Assembly: GCA_018894105.1 (NCBI GenBank)
Contig: CM032126.1
Coordinates: 9,575,001 to 9,639,000 of the forward strand
Source: Jacaranda mimosifolia
Lineage: Eukaryota; Streptophyta; Magnoliopsida; Lamiales; Bignoniaceae
Reading direction: 5' to 3'
Length of the DNA stretch: 64,000 nucleotides
The notes beneath the pieces were generated by a model that did not search any database, had not been told where the DNA came from, and worked only from the letters and a program-made list of their open reading frames with translations. A program made the position numbers and the translations under genes. Numbering within the stretch: position 1 is the first letter of the stretch; every line of letters starts with the position of its first letter. Positions 35,601 through 47,879 of this stretch are shown here, one piece after another.

Positions 35601-38102
35601 AGAATGAGATTGGAAGGCTATGGAAGTTTACGTCAGCGACATGATTGTCAAGATAGAAAAAGTTGAGGTTATCTAGTTGACCTCGGCCATACCTTTTCGA
35701 TACTGCAGGCATTCAGTATGAAACTCAATCTTAATAAGTGTACCTTTGGGGTTTGAGGAGGCATGTTCCTAGGTTATATGGTTAGTCAAAGGGGGATCGA
35801 AGCAAACCCACAGAAGATCCAGGCAGTTTTAAACATCGCTCTACCCCGAACAGTCCGAGACGTATAGCGCCTGGTCGACAGGATCATAGCTCTTGGCAGA
35901 TTCATTGCACGATTAGCCGACAAGAGTCTATTTTTCTTCAAAATACTCATGAATGCAAAAAAAATAGGGTTCCAATGGACAGAGCAGTACGACCACGCTC
36001 TAGTCGATCTCAAGCAATACCTTTCCTTGCTACCTACGCTTGCCAAACTTGAGTTGGGAGAAGTTTTGCACCTCTACCTAGCTGTGTCCACGGCCTCGAT
36101 CAACTTAATCTTATTCTCGATGAGATATGGAACCCATCAGCCTATTTATTATTGCAACAAAGCACTATAGGGGCCCGAACATAATTACCTTAAGATCAAG
36201 AAGTTTGCCCTCACTCTAGTTACAACATCATGGAAGTTGTGACCTTCTTTCTAGTCCGATGCGATCATAGTATTGAGAAATAAGTCATTAAAATAGGTGT
36301 TGTTGAAGCCAGACATGTCAAGAAGACTGATTAAGTGGGCCATCGAACTCGAGGAATTTGATATCACATTTCAACCCCAGACGACCATAAAAGCACAAGT
36401 TTTAGCTGATTTTATTGCTGAGAGGCTCGATCTCCTTGACCAACATGACCAATATGACTATGACTCCTTCGTGTGGACTTTACATGTTGATGGATCAGCG
36501 ACCAACTTTGGAGGTAGAATTGGTGTCTCACTTCATTCCTCACTTGCGGTAGCAGACTGTGAAGTCAAGCAGCTAGTGGAGATCACCAACTCCTAGCTAG
36601 TCATAGAGTAGGTCGAAGGAAACTTCGAGACTCAAGAAACCAAGATGAGTCAGTACCTAGCTAAGGTGAAAAAAATTACAGTAATTGTTCAACAGTTTCA
36701 CCCTTAACCAAGTACCCTGATCAGCGAATGAGCAGGCCGATGCCCTCTCCAAGTTTGCAAGCTCAATGAAAGGGATCAGAGAAAAGACTATAATATTTTT
36801 GGTTGCCAGTAAGCCTTTCATAAATACTCACTATCAAAATTTGGTGGGGAGTATCGAAAAAGCACTTTCCTCTTAGCAAGACCTAAAAAAACTCTGCTTA
36901 AGCTAAGGGATAGTCCCTGAAGATAAAAATAAAGCGCGTAGGCACAAAGGTTAAGCATCCAAGTTTGCCCTCGATGAGCATGGATAGCTCTACAGGAGGT
37001 CGATATTTGGACCACCTTTGAGATGCTTAATGCCAGATCAAGCCCATGACATCCTTTATGAAATCTACATAGGTATTTGTGGAAATCATTTTGGAAGTTG
37101 ATCCCTGGCGCATAAAATTATTCGATGCAGGTATTTCTAGCCCACATTGTTAAAAGACTCTATTGACTTCGCTAGAAGGTGTCCATCCTGCCAGTTCCAC
37201 TCAAACATACTACACCAGCTCGCGCATCAATGGTAAACGTCTAGATCACATGGCCGTTCGATCAATGGGGGATTGACATAGTTGGTTTATTACCAAAAAC
37301 ATTAGGTCAATGAAAATTCATCATTGTCACGGTCAAATACTTTACTAAATAGGTCAAAGAAAAAGCAATTCCAAAAATAACTGATGCGGCTATCAAGAGT
37401 TTCATTTGAAAAAACATAATATGTTGGTTTGGATTACCTAAAATCCTAATCTTAGACAACAGAATCCAATTTCAAAGCAGGAACATAAAAAATTATTGCG
37501 AGGCTCTGGGGATCTGCCAACACTTTACTTTAGTTGGGAATCCCTAGGTAAATAGTCAGATTGAGGTCACAAATAGAACTATTATCGACCACTTCAAAGC
37601 TTGACTAGAAGGAACAGTAGCAAGTTGGGCAGATGAACTCCCTAGGGTGTTGTGGACATGCATAACGACCTCTCGAATAGCCATGGGTTGTAGCCCTTAT
37701 AGTATGGTCTATAGCTCTGAAGCAGTTATCCCATCTGAGCTGATACAACAAACGGGTCTAGTGATCCATTATAATACACTCAGAAATGTGTCCAAAAAGG
37801 GACTCGAGTTGGAAACCATCAATGCATTGTGGCACGAAGCTTACAACATAATGCAACGATATAGGTAAAAAATGACAGAACGTTACAACAAAGTAGTTTG
37901 ATCGCATAACTTTAAAGTCAAAGACCTCGTCCTCAAGAAAGTGAAGGTATCCAGGAACATAGACAAACTTGAACCAAAATGGGAGGGGCCCTATTCCATG
38001 GTCAAGGTGTCAAAGCATAATGCATACTGACTAGTGGATTCAAATTGCAATAAGCTCCCACGACCTTGGAATGATGTAAATCTAAAGAAGTTTTATGTAT
38101 GA
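32681..38102 (+). pseudogene. Gypsy Gag-Pol relic
   Basis: Gag starts MVNTRRAASKRE at 32681. The gag core lies at 33300-33900 (DEYIAVNAKVSIALPRYDD; later LHIIKHNEGESVRDFFTRFN; MEELLDLAERYI). Protease: VLVDNSSSTNIIF (about 34530), with Gly of the usual DxGSS changed. Reverse transcriptase: 35186-35700, with VNKLLEARYIIEIQYPS, KWRICNDFTDLNKTC and MDAFQSYYKIFMSPEDQ; the active-site block reads YVSDMIVK instead of YVDD. RNase H: 36290-36760 (ADFIAERL; HVDGSATNFGG). Integrase: zinc finger at about 37080-37210 (GNHFGS ... CPSCQFHS), core and C-terminal SEAVIPSELI (about 37700), and final WEGPYSMVKVSKHNAY to the stop at 38100-38102. Many stops and frameshifts occur. Confidence 0.9.
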
Positions 38103-38817
38103 AGAGTCCATTGGTCTCCATTGTATTGTCTCGTTCAAATGAAATCCTCGACATTTCTATAGTTATCTGCTTGTATTACCACATCATATCTCTCTCTCTA
38201 AATTAAAAAAATGAATCAGGCACCTATAGTCAACCCAAAAAGGCTTCGAGCTGCTAAGTTAACACTTTTTAGCTTAAATCAATCAATGATTTGATCATTT
38301 ATAGTCGACCTAAAAAGGCTTCGAGCCACCAAGTCAAGGCTTCACAGCCCAAATCAATAAACGAGTCAAATGTTTACGATGGACCCTGATGTCGACCTCA
38401 AATCATGAGTACAACAAATTATGGCCCCAAACTAAAGCTAAAAACTTGACCCCGTAGTCGAAGTTAACGTTTTGAGATGCATTAAGTTAATGTCATTGGT
38501 TCGACAAAAGCGTTCATTCTAGTGCAATAAGATAGTGCAAATCAACACTAAGAGTCTACGAGTATCTTGGATTAATTCCATTATTTTTTGGGGTTATACT
38601 ATCTAAGTTTGAATTGTTTGTTCATCAACATCTAACATTCGACAAAAATAAAAGCATTAAAAGCAAAGCAAAGCTTAGTACACATCGATGAGCAAAAAGC
38701 AACATTTTATTCCATCTCATTCATAAGCTTTTGATTACAAACTTTGCAACAAAAAAAAAAGGTGATGATTGATAAGACAATGCTATACAGGGCGATCAAA
38801 CATGAACAATAATAACT
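38103..38817. other. Spacer between pol and antisense ORF
   Basis: No ORF. Contains two copies of a block with CCTATAGTCAACC/TATAGTCGACCTAAAAAGG and AAAGGCTTCGAGC (about 38220-38275 and 38300-38355), a local direct repeat. Confidence 0.5.
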
Positions 38818-41353
38818 TTAGCTATTGCTCGACCCTATGCCCTTAGTATGGGCACCAAGAGCACCATTTTCAATTGCCTGGTCAAGTTCATCATTCGAGC
38901 GGATGGGAACCACCATAGGACTGTCCATTTCCTGCTCGAGCATCATTGAGATAGGTTGAACGACAGCAGGTGCCAATTGAAAAGGGCCTGCTTCACCAAC
39001 TAAGAAATCACTCTTATGCGGTGGAAGGTACTGAGTGGCATTGACCATGCTGTCACGAATCTCAAATGCAAAGTAGTTCACAAACCCAAACTCCTTCACC
39101 AACTCAGGCAGCTTCTTTGCCAGCTCAGCCTTCTTTATCTACACCTCGATTAGGGGCTCGACTGGGGGAGTTCCTGTAGCTTCTTCTTCAACAGTAGCCT
39201 TATTGGGGTCGGGATATATCTGTAGCTGCTCATCCAGAATGAGGCTGCTGCAATCTTTTTCATCTGTTCGAAAAGCATAGCTGAGATAGTCCAACTGTTT
39301 GACCGTTTTGTCGAATGCTTCCTTAATGTCATCCAAAAAAAAGATAACGTTCGCATTCTAAAATGCCGAGCATAGCATGAACTGTTACACGGCCTCCCGC
39401 CACATTAGCAGTAGCTTTCTATAAAATTTCAATCGAGCGTCCTAAATTGCTGTATTATACCCAGCTGCCCAACAAAAGTCATAGCCATGCTACACATTTA
39501 TTCTAGCCTGATTCAGCAGCTCATCCATCATTATCTTTTTAGTAATAGCGGCGACCAACTGACTATCCTTCATCACAAACTAGTTGTTGATGTCCTCAGC
39601 TTCCTTTATTAACTGCTCAACCCTTGCCTGAGCAGACTCGAGCTGAGCTCTCAGCGCCTCCAAATCTTCCTCTTTTTGCAGGTGCTCGTGATAGGACAAA
39701 GCTAGCTTTGACCTTTTATAAACATGATAACCCAATTGGCTCACTTGCAAAACAAAAATTCTTGATGAGCAAACAATGCTTGACCAGGAAATAACATTCG
39801 ACACGATATGCTAATAGACCAGACCTTTACCATATTAAAGTGATAGGCCAGAGCTTTGAGTGCAACATCCTAGCTTAGGTCCATGAACTTCTTCTGGTCA
39901 GATGCGAACAGTCTGGCCTTCATCATCTTTAAAGGGGCAGCATCGATTGACCCCACTAACAACATAGAGTATGAGTTGTGCTCAGCCATAGTCAACTCCA
40001 TCTTAAATTGAGAAAGCTATAGCTTTGGCAAGTGGAATAGCACATTGTCCATGCGCCTTCCGAGTAAATCATACCCTGAAGGCTAGCTCGATCTCGCAAC
40101 TTTTTTCCTTTGCTTTTCTTGGTTGCAGTTCTTTTTAGACTAGGTCTAGCCTACTAAAATATTGGCCTTTTACCTCAATTGGTAGGGTTGCTCTCGATGG
40201 TCTCCACAAGCCAAGCTATTGACAGAGTAGGTGATAGTGACAGCGATGGCGACACTGCCTCAGGTTGCGACACCAAGACCAGAGCCGCCTTTCGTCGAGC
40301 TGCTGTAGTTTGATGACGCTGCTTGTTTCTCTAGGCCTTGGCTAAAGCTTCTGCTCATGCACAGTTCATTGTCTCCTCTTGATCTGCCGACAAAACAAAT
40401 AACAAAAAGATCAAAATCGAACAAAAAGATGAATATAAATAAGAAAACTTATGAAGAATCGACAACATTAGCTACCTAGTCGAGCATCTACTGGTAAATC
40501 CAGCTAACACTAAACTCCTCTCGTCGATAAATACTGAGGCCTCCATCTCACCAAACTCGATCAAGTCCTGGATGAATGTATTGGGCTAGGTTGGAGTTAA
40601 ATTTCCTGGCATCTCGACATGCCCCATCCACTACCCCCTCGGAATATTGAATCCCTTAGTCACTCGAAATTATATATAATGTTTTTTGCACTCTTAGCTG
40701 TAGGAAGAGGACGATGTGACAAGAAATTTTTGGTGGGGTCAAGCAGTAAGGTAATGAAAACTCAGTTTGTCAGTACTACCCAAGTTTCGAGATATTGAGA
40801 GGTGAAATAGGTTGGAAAAATTTGCAAAAGTGGCTGGTTAGTCAAATAAGTTCACTAAAACAGCAAAACTATATATGGTCGAGAAGCAATTAGGTAGTAG
40901 TTGGGTTATACACGCTTCTAAATCTATTAACAACCCGACTATAGGTTCAGCTAAGGCGAACATAAGCCTACATCGAAAAGCCTCCTTGAATACGATTATG
41001 CATCTATTCGGAGGTCGATGCATTCTACCAGCAGGTCCAGGCACTATAAGCTCATACTCTATGGGAACATGTTACCCTTGCCTAATACGTGCTAGATCGG
41101 CAGGAGTTATTTTAGACACTATCTCACTATAGTGGTCAGGGGTGAATAGTTGACCACCCAATGCTAGAGCCTAACTTAGCCCAACATCACCCCCACTAGC
41201 AGCGCGATCGCTACTCGAGCTACTGGAACTTGAGCTATCGCTTGAAGAACTGCTCAACTCATTTGTCAATTCCCTTATCCGATCAGATTGGGTGGCCTCA
41301 TTATCCCCCCTGATTGCCCTCAGAATCATATAAGTGTTGTATTTTTTAAACAA
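38818..41353 (-). pseudogene. Antisense accessory ORF of the gypsy element
   Basis: Runs opposite to gag-pol. Order on the minus strand: a Ser-rich N-terminal stretch (ELSSSSSDSSSSSSSSSD, 41260-41190); a folded block with FTPDHYSEIVSKITPADLAR, EYELIVPGPAGRMHRPP and FKEAFRCRLMFALAEPIVGL (41160-40900), which resembles the N-terminal domain of plant proteins called putative gypsy-type transposon; a further block with LLLDPTKNF and LPTAKSAKN (about 40750-40680); a coiled-coil block (YHEHLQKEEDLEALRAQLES, 39690-39630); and a C-terminal part (39336-38818) with KAFDKTVK-like and VVQPISMML stretches. Antisense ORFs at this place are known in Tat-lineage elements; their role is unknown. Several stops break it. 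Confidence 0.75.
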
Positions 41354-41700
41354 TAACGGTACTCAAATAAAACTAAGGAAAGACTTACACAGCTTCGACT
41401 AAGTCTAGTGCACAAAACAATCATAGGAAAAGTTGTAGACTTAGAACTTAACTAGATGCAGAGCGGTAAAAGTAAAAATAAAGACTTTGACCGCATCTAT
41501 TTGTAGGCATAAGCGCGGGAACCCCAAATATCTTTAATAATAGTGTAACCATCGTTCAACGCTTCACATCGCATGATGTAACATGTGCATTAAATGAACT
41601 AAATCTAGGTCGACTCCTGAAACCCTCATTGACTGGTCCTTGAATCTTAGCACCAAACTACTCCCCAACCCTTCTTGTCCATCATCTCATTCAGAATTTG

Positions 41701-41718
41701 GAAGTGAGGGAGGGGGGC
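41701..41718 (+). promoter_or_regulatory. Polypurine tract
   Basis: GAAGTGAGGGAGGGGGGC directly before the 3' LTR start at 41722; primes plus-strand DNA synthesis in LTR elements. Confidence 0.8.
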
Positions 41719-41721
41719 TCA

Positions 41722-41800
41722 TGATATGGGATGGCCTAATAAGCCCAGCTTAAATGCTATCGACCCAAGATTACATCGTCAGGCCCATCTCATCCTTGGA
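41722..41800 (+). repeat. Gypsy 3' LTR, first 79 bp only
   Basis: TGATATGGGATGGCCTAATA and onward matches the 5' LTR start, including CTATCGACCCAAGA and CATCCTTG, then stops at copia sequence. Confidence 0.85.
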
Positions 41801-42597
41801 GTCCTTATTCCAAAAATCCAGGCTGGGGATGGGCCTAAAAACCCATTAGCGATGCATCTCCAATGGAAACCCAACCTACCAAGTGGAGATCCCACAAGGA
41901 AGGTTCAATGTAGTATAAACAAGCTGTTGAGTGTGTCAAAGTGAATCTAAACTTGACTGATACCTTAGTATCTAAGTCTATCCCCTGGCATACCTGGAAG
42001 GTGCTGTTAACTGCAAGTAAAGTAAGGGTGCTAACTCTTAATGGGGTCAAGTCATATTGACGAGATGCAAGCAGTGCATCTCTGGAGATGTCCAACTAAG
42101 TGAATGTTTGGCCGAGACTAGAGGAAAAGGGTTATTCCTTGAAAACATTCATGTTACAGGATTAGGACAAATGGCCATAACGTGTCAAACCTAAAATCAC
42201 TGCATAGCCATGTAGCTTGTTGTTACCAATAGACGCCAACACATCCCAGGTCCAAATTTAAGGCTTAGATCCATTTGTCCTTGTGATGGTATAAGTTGGA
42301 TAACTTAGGTAGTGGTTTAAACCAGGGTCATCAAGGATTTTGGAAGTGATTTCATCACTTACAATATCGAGGATGATCATGTGATCTTTATGTTTGTGCT
42401 AAACTGAATTGCAACTGAATAATTTTGGAATTTTTGTTTGTTGTTTTCTGAAATATTTATAACATTATTTTTACAAACACTGTCCCATGATTATAAAATG
42501 TTTTATAATTACTTTATAAACTACTGTTTATAATATGTGCTTCCAATAATCTTGAAGAAATTATTTTTCAGTGTTTGTTTAAACTACTTATTTGAAA
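41801..42597 (+). other. Mosaic leader with copia 3' fragment
   Basis: Begins with a copy of the end of copia RNase H (GTCCTTATTCCAAAAATCC ... AACCCATTA, reading LFQKSRLGMGLKTH then stop), matching 46586-46634. Then comes untranslated sequence with no LTR match to the 3' side of element 2, then a 67-bp piece of the element's own pol region (42324-42390), then the leader up to the gag ATG at 42598. No primer binding site found. Confidence 0.6.
42324..42390 (+). repeat. 67-bp perfect copy of internal pol sequence
   Basis: Identical to 45039-45105, which codes for VIKDFGSDFITYNIEDDH at the start of the reverse transcriptase region. Confidence 0.9.
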
Positions 42598-45500
42598 ATG
42601 ACTTTTTCATCTGCAAGTGGTTTTGGTGCTGGTTCATTATTGTCCTCAAAAGTGGACATTTTTGGCTTTCCAGAAAAGTTTGAGGGCCAGTTTTTGAAAC
42701 GTTGGCAACAACGAATGAAAATTTAGTTCACAATGAAAGGTCTTCTTTTAGTGATTCAGGTGACTAGACTTGAACCTACTAATACCGACCCTAAAATAGT
42801 TGAAATAGCTAAGTGGACTGAGAAAGATCAATTAGATCAAGGGATAATTTTGTCGTTACTATCAAATGTTCTCTTTGATGTATACTGTTCGGACTCATAC
42901 ACTGCTAAATCACTGTGGGATGAGTTAGACTGGAAATATAATACTGAAGAGCAAGGGCTCAAGAAATATTATGTTTTCAGGTTCATGAAGTATTAGATAG
43001 TTGGGGGAAAGTCTGTAATTGAACAAACACATGAACTAATCAATCTTTAGCATGCTCTTGCTAATGTTGAGATGAAACTTCTTGATAAATTTTTGGTCAT
43101 GTCCAAAGTGGATAAATTTCCTAAGTCTTTGAAAAATTTTGGAATGACACTCAAGCATCAGATTAGCAAGCTGTCCTTAGATGATCTTATGATTGCCATA
43201 AGTATTGAGGAAGAACATCGGAATCAAACTTATGAAGTTTCGATTGAGCACCTATCTAAGGCAAATATGGTTACTAATGGAAGGAAAAAGTTCAATAGAA
43301 TGAACTAAATGAACTCAAACTCTAAAATCATAAATAAAGGCAAAACTAAGGCCAACAAGAAACTAAAAGCAAACAAGCCATGCTAGAATTGTGGACATGT
43401 AGGCCATTAGGCTAAGGAGTGCCCCTCTAAGAAAGCCAAGGCTTAACCTAAGTCAGTTAGGCTAGCTCTGGTCAACATGGTAGGGGGAACCTAGTGAAGC
43501 TAGGGCTTCGGAAACGACTGTTGATTGGTGTGTTTCCTTGAAACTTGTACTCCTCTCTATTTATGAATCTTTCGATTGGTTAATTGACACTGGGGCAAAT
43601 GTGCATGTTTGTGCTGATAAATTGCTATTTGTGCCTTACCAGCCAATCAATGGAAAATCCATAACGATAGGGAGCGCAAGTGCCGCCAAAGTTCTTGGGA
43701 TAGGACGCGTAGACCTGAAATTTCCTTCGAGGCACATACTATCTCTACTAAGGGTGCACCATGTTCCAACGATTCGTAGGAATATAATAAGTGGTTTTGT
43801 AATAGTTAAGGAAGGTTATGAACTTACTTTTAAATACGATAAAGTTGTAATCTTGCATTATGGTTTTTTTTTTGGAAAAGGGTTATTTGTTTGTTTGATG
43901 GATTATTCAAAGTACGAGTTGAAAATGTTAGTTCAAACATAAGTAATATTGAATATTCTGATCTTTCTTTTGTGAATACTATTAAATGTTACAATGTTTG
44001 GCGTAGTCATTTAGGCCATTTAAAATTTGGTTCTATTAAATGCATGATGAACTTAAATTTGATACCTAAACATGGTATTGAAAGTAATCACAAATGTCAC
44101 GTACGTGCTAAGGCGAAATAAGTAAGAAAACTTTAGCAATCGATTGAAAGGAATTCTGAAATACTTGAACTTGTGCACATAGATATTTGTGAGTTCAATG
44201 AAATCTTAACTAAAGATCAGAAAAGATTCTTCATTACCTTTATAGATGATTGTAGTAGATATTGTTCTATTTATCTGTTAAAAGATAAAGATGAAGCACT
44301 TGAAAAGTTTATCATTTTTTAAAACGAAGCTGAAAATCAAACTGGCAAGAAACTAAAGTGGTTAAGATCAGATAGAGGAGGAGAGTACGAGTCTAGACCC
44401 TTCGATGAATATTGTCTAAACTTTGGTATTATTCATGAAGAGACTCCTAAATACTCTCTCTCATCTAATGGGACAATAGAATGAAATAATAAAACCTTTA
44501 AAGACATGATCAATAGTCTGCTTTTGAATTCAGGACTGCCTAAATATATGTGGGGAAAGGCTTTGAATATTGCTTGCCATATTCTGAATAGAGTCCCTCT
44601 TAAACATGAAAAGAGTACTCCATTTGAAGTCTAGAAAGGCGAAAACCTAGCTTAAAGTATTTTCGAATGTGGGGTTGTCTTGTAAAAGTTCTAGTCTCAG
44701 AACACAAGAGGAAAAAGCTTAGTCTTAAAACTATTGATGTGGTTTTCTTGGGCTATGTGGAAACAAGCTATGCATTGAGATTTCTGGTAATTAAATCTGA
44801 AATCCCAGGCATAGAGGTTAATACGATAGTAGAATTTCATGATGTTAAGTTTTTTGAGGACGTGTTTCCAATGAAAACTGGAATACCTCATGATATTTCT
44901 TTAGATTCAGCTCTTACATCAATGTCTATTCCTGATCGTGTGGAAAAAATGTCTAATACGGGGGGTTTTCCAAGTAGTTCTGATTCAACATCTACTAGAG
45001 CTGAAGAACCAGATGAACCTAGATGGAGTAAGAGAGCTAGGGTCATCAAGGATTTTGGAAGTGATTTCATCACTTACAATATCGAGGATGATCATGTGAT
45101 CTTTAAGGATGCTATGGCCTTACTTGAAGCTAAGCATTGGAAGGTAGCTATCAAAAGTGAGATGGATTCCATTATCTCTAATGGGACATGGGAATTAGTC
45201 GATCTGCCTTTGGGGTGTACTACGATTGGATGCAAATGGATCTTTAAAAAGAAACTAAAATTTGATGGAACCATTGATAAGTTTAAGGCCAGATTAGTTG
45301 CCAAAGGTTTTAGACAAAAAGAGGGAATAAATTTCTTTGATAGTTATTCCCCAGTTGCTTGATTGACTACAATCTGGGTGCTTATAGCATTGGCTTCCGT
45401 ATATGGTTCCCTGATTCACTAGATGGATGTGAAAATTGCCTTTTTGTATGGTGATCTTGAGGAAGAGATTTATATAGATCAGCTTGAAGGATTTGTAGCT

Positions 45501-46634
45501 CCTGGTAATGAGCAAAAGGTCTGTAAGCTTGTTAAATCCCTTTATGAATTTAAACAAGCGCCTAAGTAGTGGCATGAGAAATTTGATAAAACTATTTTAT
45601 CATTTGGTTTCAGCATAAATAATAATGATAAGTGTATTTACTGTAATGTTAAAGTTGATGATTGTATTGTACTATGCTTATATGTGGATGATATTTTATT
45701 AATTGGTTCTACCATTGAGATTATCAATGAGACAAGGTCATACTTGAAAAGTAAATTTGAAATGAAAGATATGGGTGAAGCTAATGTGATTCTTGGAGTT
45801 AAGCTAATTCGGTCAACTGAGGGTATAACTATTTCTCAATCTCACTATTTTGAGAAGATAATTGAGAAATTTGGCTATAAAGAATGTAGAATCGCTAAGA
45901 CACCATATGATCCTTCTGTGACTCTTTTTAAGAATGAAAATGGTATTTCTGTGTCTCAATTGAGGTATTCTCAGTTTATTGGAAGCTTGCAGTATCTTGT
46001 AAATGGCTCGAGATCGGATATCTCGTTTGCAGTTTCAAAGCTGGCGAGGTATATAAGTTGTCCCAATGGAACCTATTGGGAGGCTTTGGATATGATACTT
46101 CGATATCTTAAGGGCACAACATCACTTGCTCTACATTATGGCAGATTCTCTGTAGTACTTGAGGGATATTGTGACACTAGCTAGATAGCCAAAAACTCTG
46201 GTAGTAATGGCTGTACAGGGTATGTATTTACCTTGAGTGGAGGCACTGTCTCCTGGAAGTCTACTAAACAGACTTTGATAACTCGGTCTACATTTGAAGT
46301 AGAGTTATGTGCTTTGCACATAACTAGAATAGAGGCTAATTGGCTACATGGGCTGATGGTCCAATTACCCATGGTTAGTAAGCCACTGTTTGCAATTGCA
46401 GTGCATTGTGATAGTCAAACCACAATTGCAAAGATCGAAATTTCAAAGTATAATCAAAAGACCAAAAGACACATCCAAGTTAGACTAAAATCCATAAGGG
46501 AGCTTGTGTCTGATAGGATTGTGGCCATTGATTTTGTTAGATCCGAAGACAACATGGCCGATCCTTTGACTAAAGGACTTGAGTTGTCCTTATTCCAAAA
46601 ATCCTGGCTAGGGATGAGATTGAAAACCCATTAA
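42598..46634 (+). pseudogene. Ty1/copia Gag-Pol (element 2), decayed
   Basis: Gag starts MTFSSASGFGAGS at 42598 with IFGFPEKFEGQFLKRWQQRM. A zinc knuckle NCGHVGH then KECPSK lies at about 43385-43430. Protease: WLIDTGANVHVCADK (about 43575-43620). Pre-integrase: WRSHLGHLKFGS. Integrase: HIDICEF, KWLRSDRGGEYES (about 44360) and NGTIE followed by a stop (about 44470). Reverse transcriptase: [29 protein letters not shown] (44667-45360), then AFLYGDLEEEIYID and the intact active site YVDDILLIGS (45684-45710). RNase H: MILRYLKGTTSLALHYG, WKSTKQTLITRSTFEVELC, ending at GMRLKTH 46634. At least a dozen in-frame stops. No convincing LTR pair was found on either side. Confidence 0.92.
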
Positions 46635-46911
46635 CGATGCACTTACAGTGCTTGTAGCAGAATATAGTTCTGTAGCTAGAACAATCTAGATTGTGTGAAT
46701 TTTCTATCAGGTTTTAGAGTTCGTCATACCTGTTGTCTCATTGTGTGTGTTCTTTTAGACACGTTTACTTTAATAAATAGGATTAAAAAAGTGATAGATA
46801 ATTTATATGATTAAAAGGAAGATATAATTATTTTATTTAAATAATATTATGTTTATTTAATATGATAAATAAAAGAATATAAATATTTTTAACTCTATAT
46901 AATGAGTGTTG

Positions 46912-46949
46912 GATTATTAATCACACCCTTGAGGATGTGATTATTAATC
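46912..46949. repeat. Hairpin, 14-bp arms
   Basis: GATTATTAATCACA, a 10-base spacer CCCTTGAGGA, then TGTGATTATTAATC; arms pair with one mismatch. Confidence 0.7.
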
Positions 46950-47847
46950 AAGGAAAAAGTAAGAGTAGTGCCGTGCATTGACTAAATCATGGGCTCATTA
47001 TTAAACAAAGTAAACAATGAATTAGGCCATTTTAAATAGTCAAATAATCTAATCATCAAATGTAAACAAGCCGTTAGTGTTATATATGCACACATGAATA
47101 CATTTATTGTTTTCAGTAAATTAACTCTCTCATTCTTGATAAAAAAATGTAGACTGTCTCATAAATATACATATTTGCTGTAACTTTCCAGGCTCAATTC
47201 ACAAATTGAATACTAACTAGCTAACTATAACATTTCTCACTTTGGTTTTGCATTAAATTATCATGCAAAAGATATTATCAATCACATATAGTAAATGATC
47301 AAAAAACAAAATTTATTTTGTTAGTTAGACTTCAATTGCAAATGATTTTGCGATGCTTTTTTAACTTTAGGAGTTGATATTTATATTGATCAAATTTGAC
47401 CTACTTGGATTGGACAACTCATCCTGGTTGGCTTAAATCATTGGGCTCCTTGGCCCTTTTCTTATTTATTTATTTATTTAATTAAGTCTTTTGGCTTTTG
47501 GCCTTTATGATCTTATTTTGCCATATCAAGCAACAATAGAAATATTGTTACATAGTGATAATTTTATTGTCAGTAAATTTATCGTTACAACTTACATGTG
47601 TATTAAAAATTGATAGAGGTAATTTAAATTATTTTGTCATTATTAAGATATTACATATTGCGGGAACACAAAAGATATTAACAATAAATACATGTCACTA
47701 GTGTTGATACAAAAAATAATTTTCTCATTTCATACATGATAATTTTTATACTTTCACTTAATTTCTTTTATTACCAGTGTTATTTTCTTTATTAATGTTA
47801 TAGCTATATCAACAAACATACGATGTCATTTACTGAATGTTTACTCT

Positions 47848-47872
<25 letters not shown>
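47848..47872. repeat. TA microsatellite
   Basis: About 12 TA units in a row. Confidence 0.9.

Positions 47873-47879
<7 letters not shown>

Larger units (their letters stand above)
31823..41800 (+). mobile_element. Ty3/gypsy element of Tat type, 3' end truncated
   Basis: Consists of 5' LTR (31823-32638), primer binding site, gag-pol relic (32681-38102), a non-coding stretch, an antisense ORF relic (38818-41353), a polypurine tract (41701-41718) and the first 79 bp of the 3' LTR. At 41800 the LTR match stops and copia RNase H sequence begins, so the 3' LTR was cut by insertion or deletion. Downstream I did not find the rest of the LTR. Confidence 0.88.
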
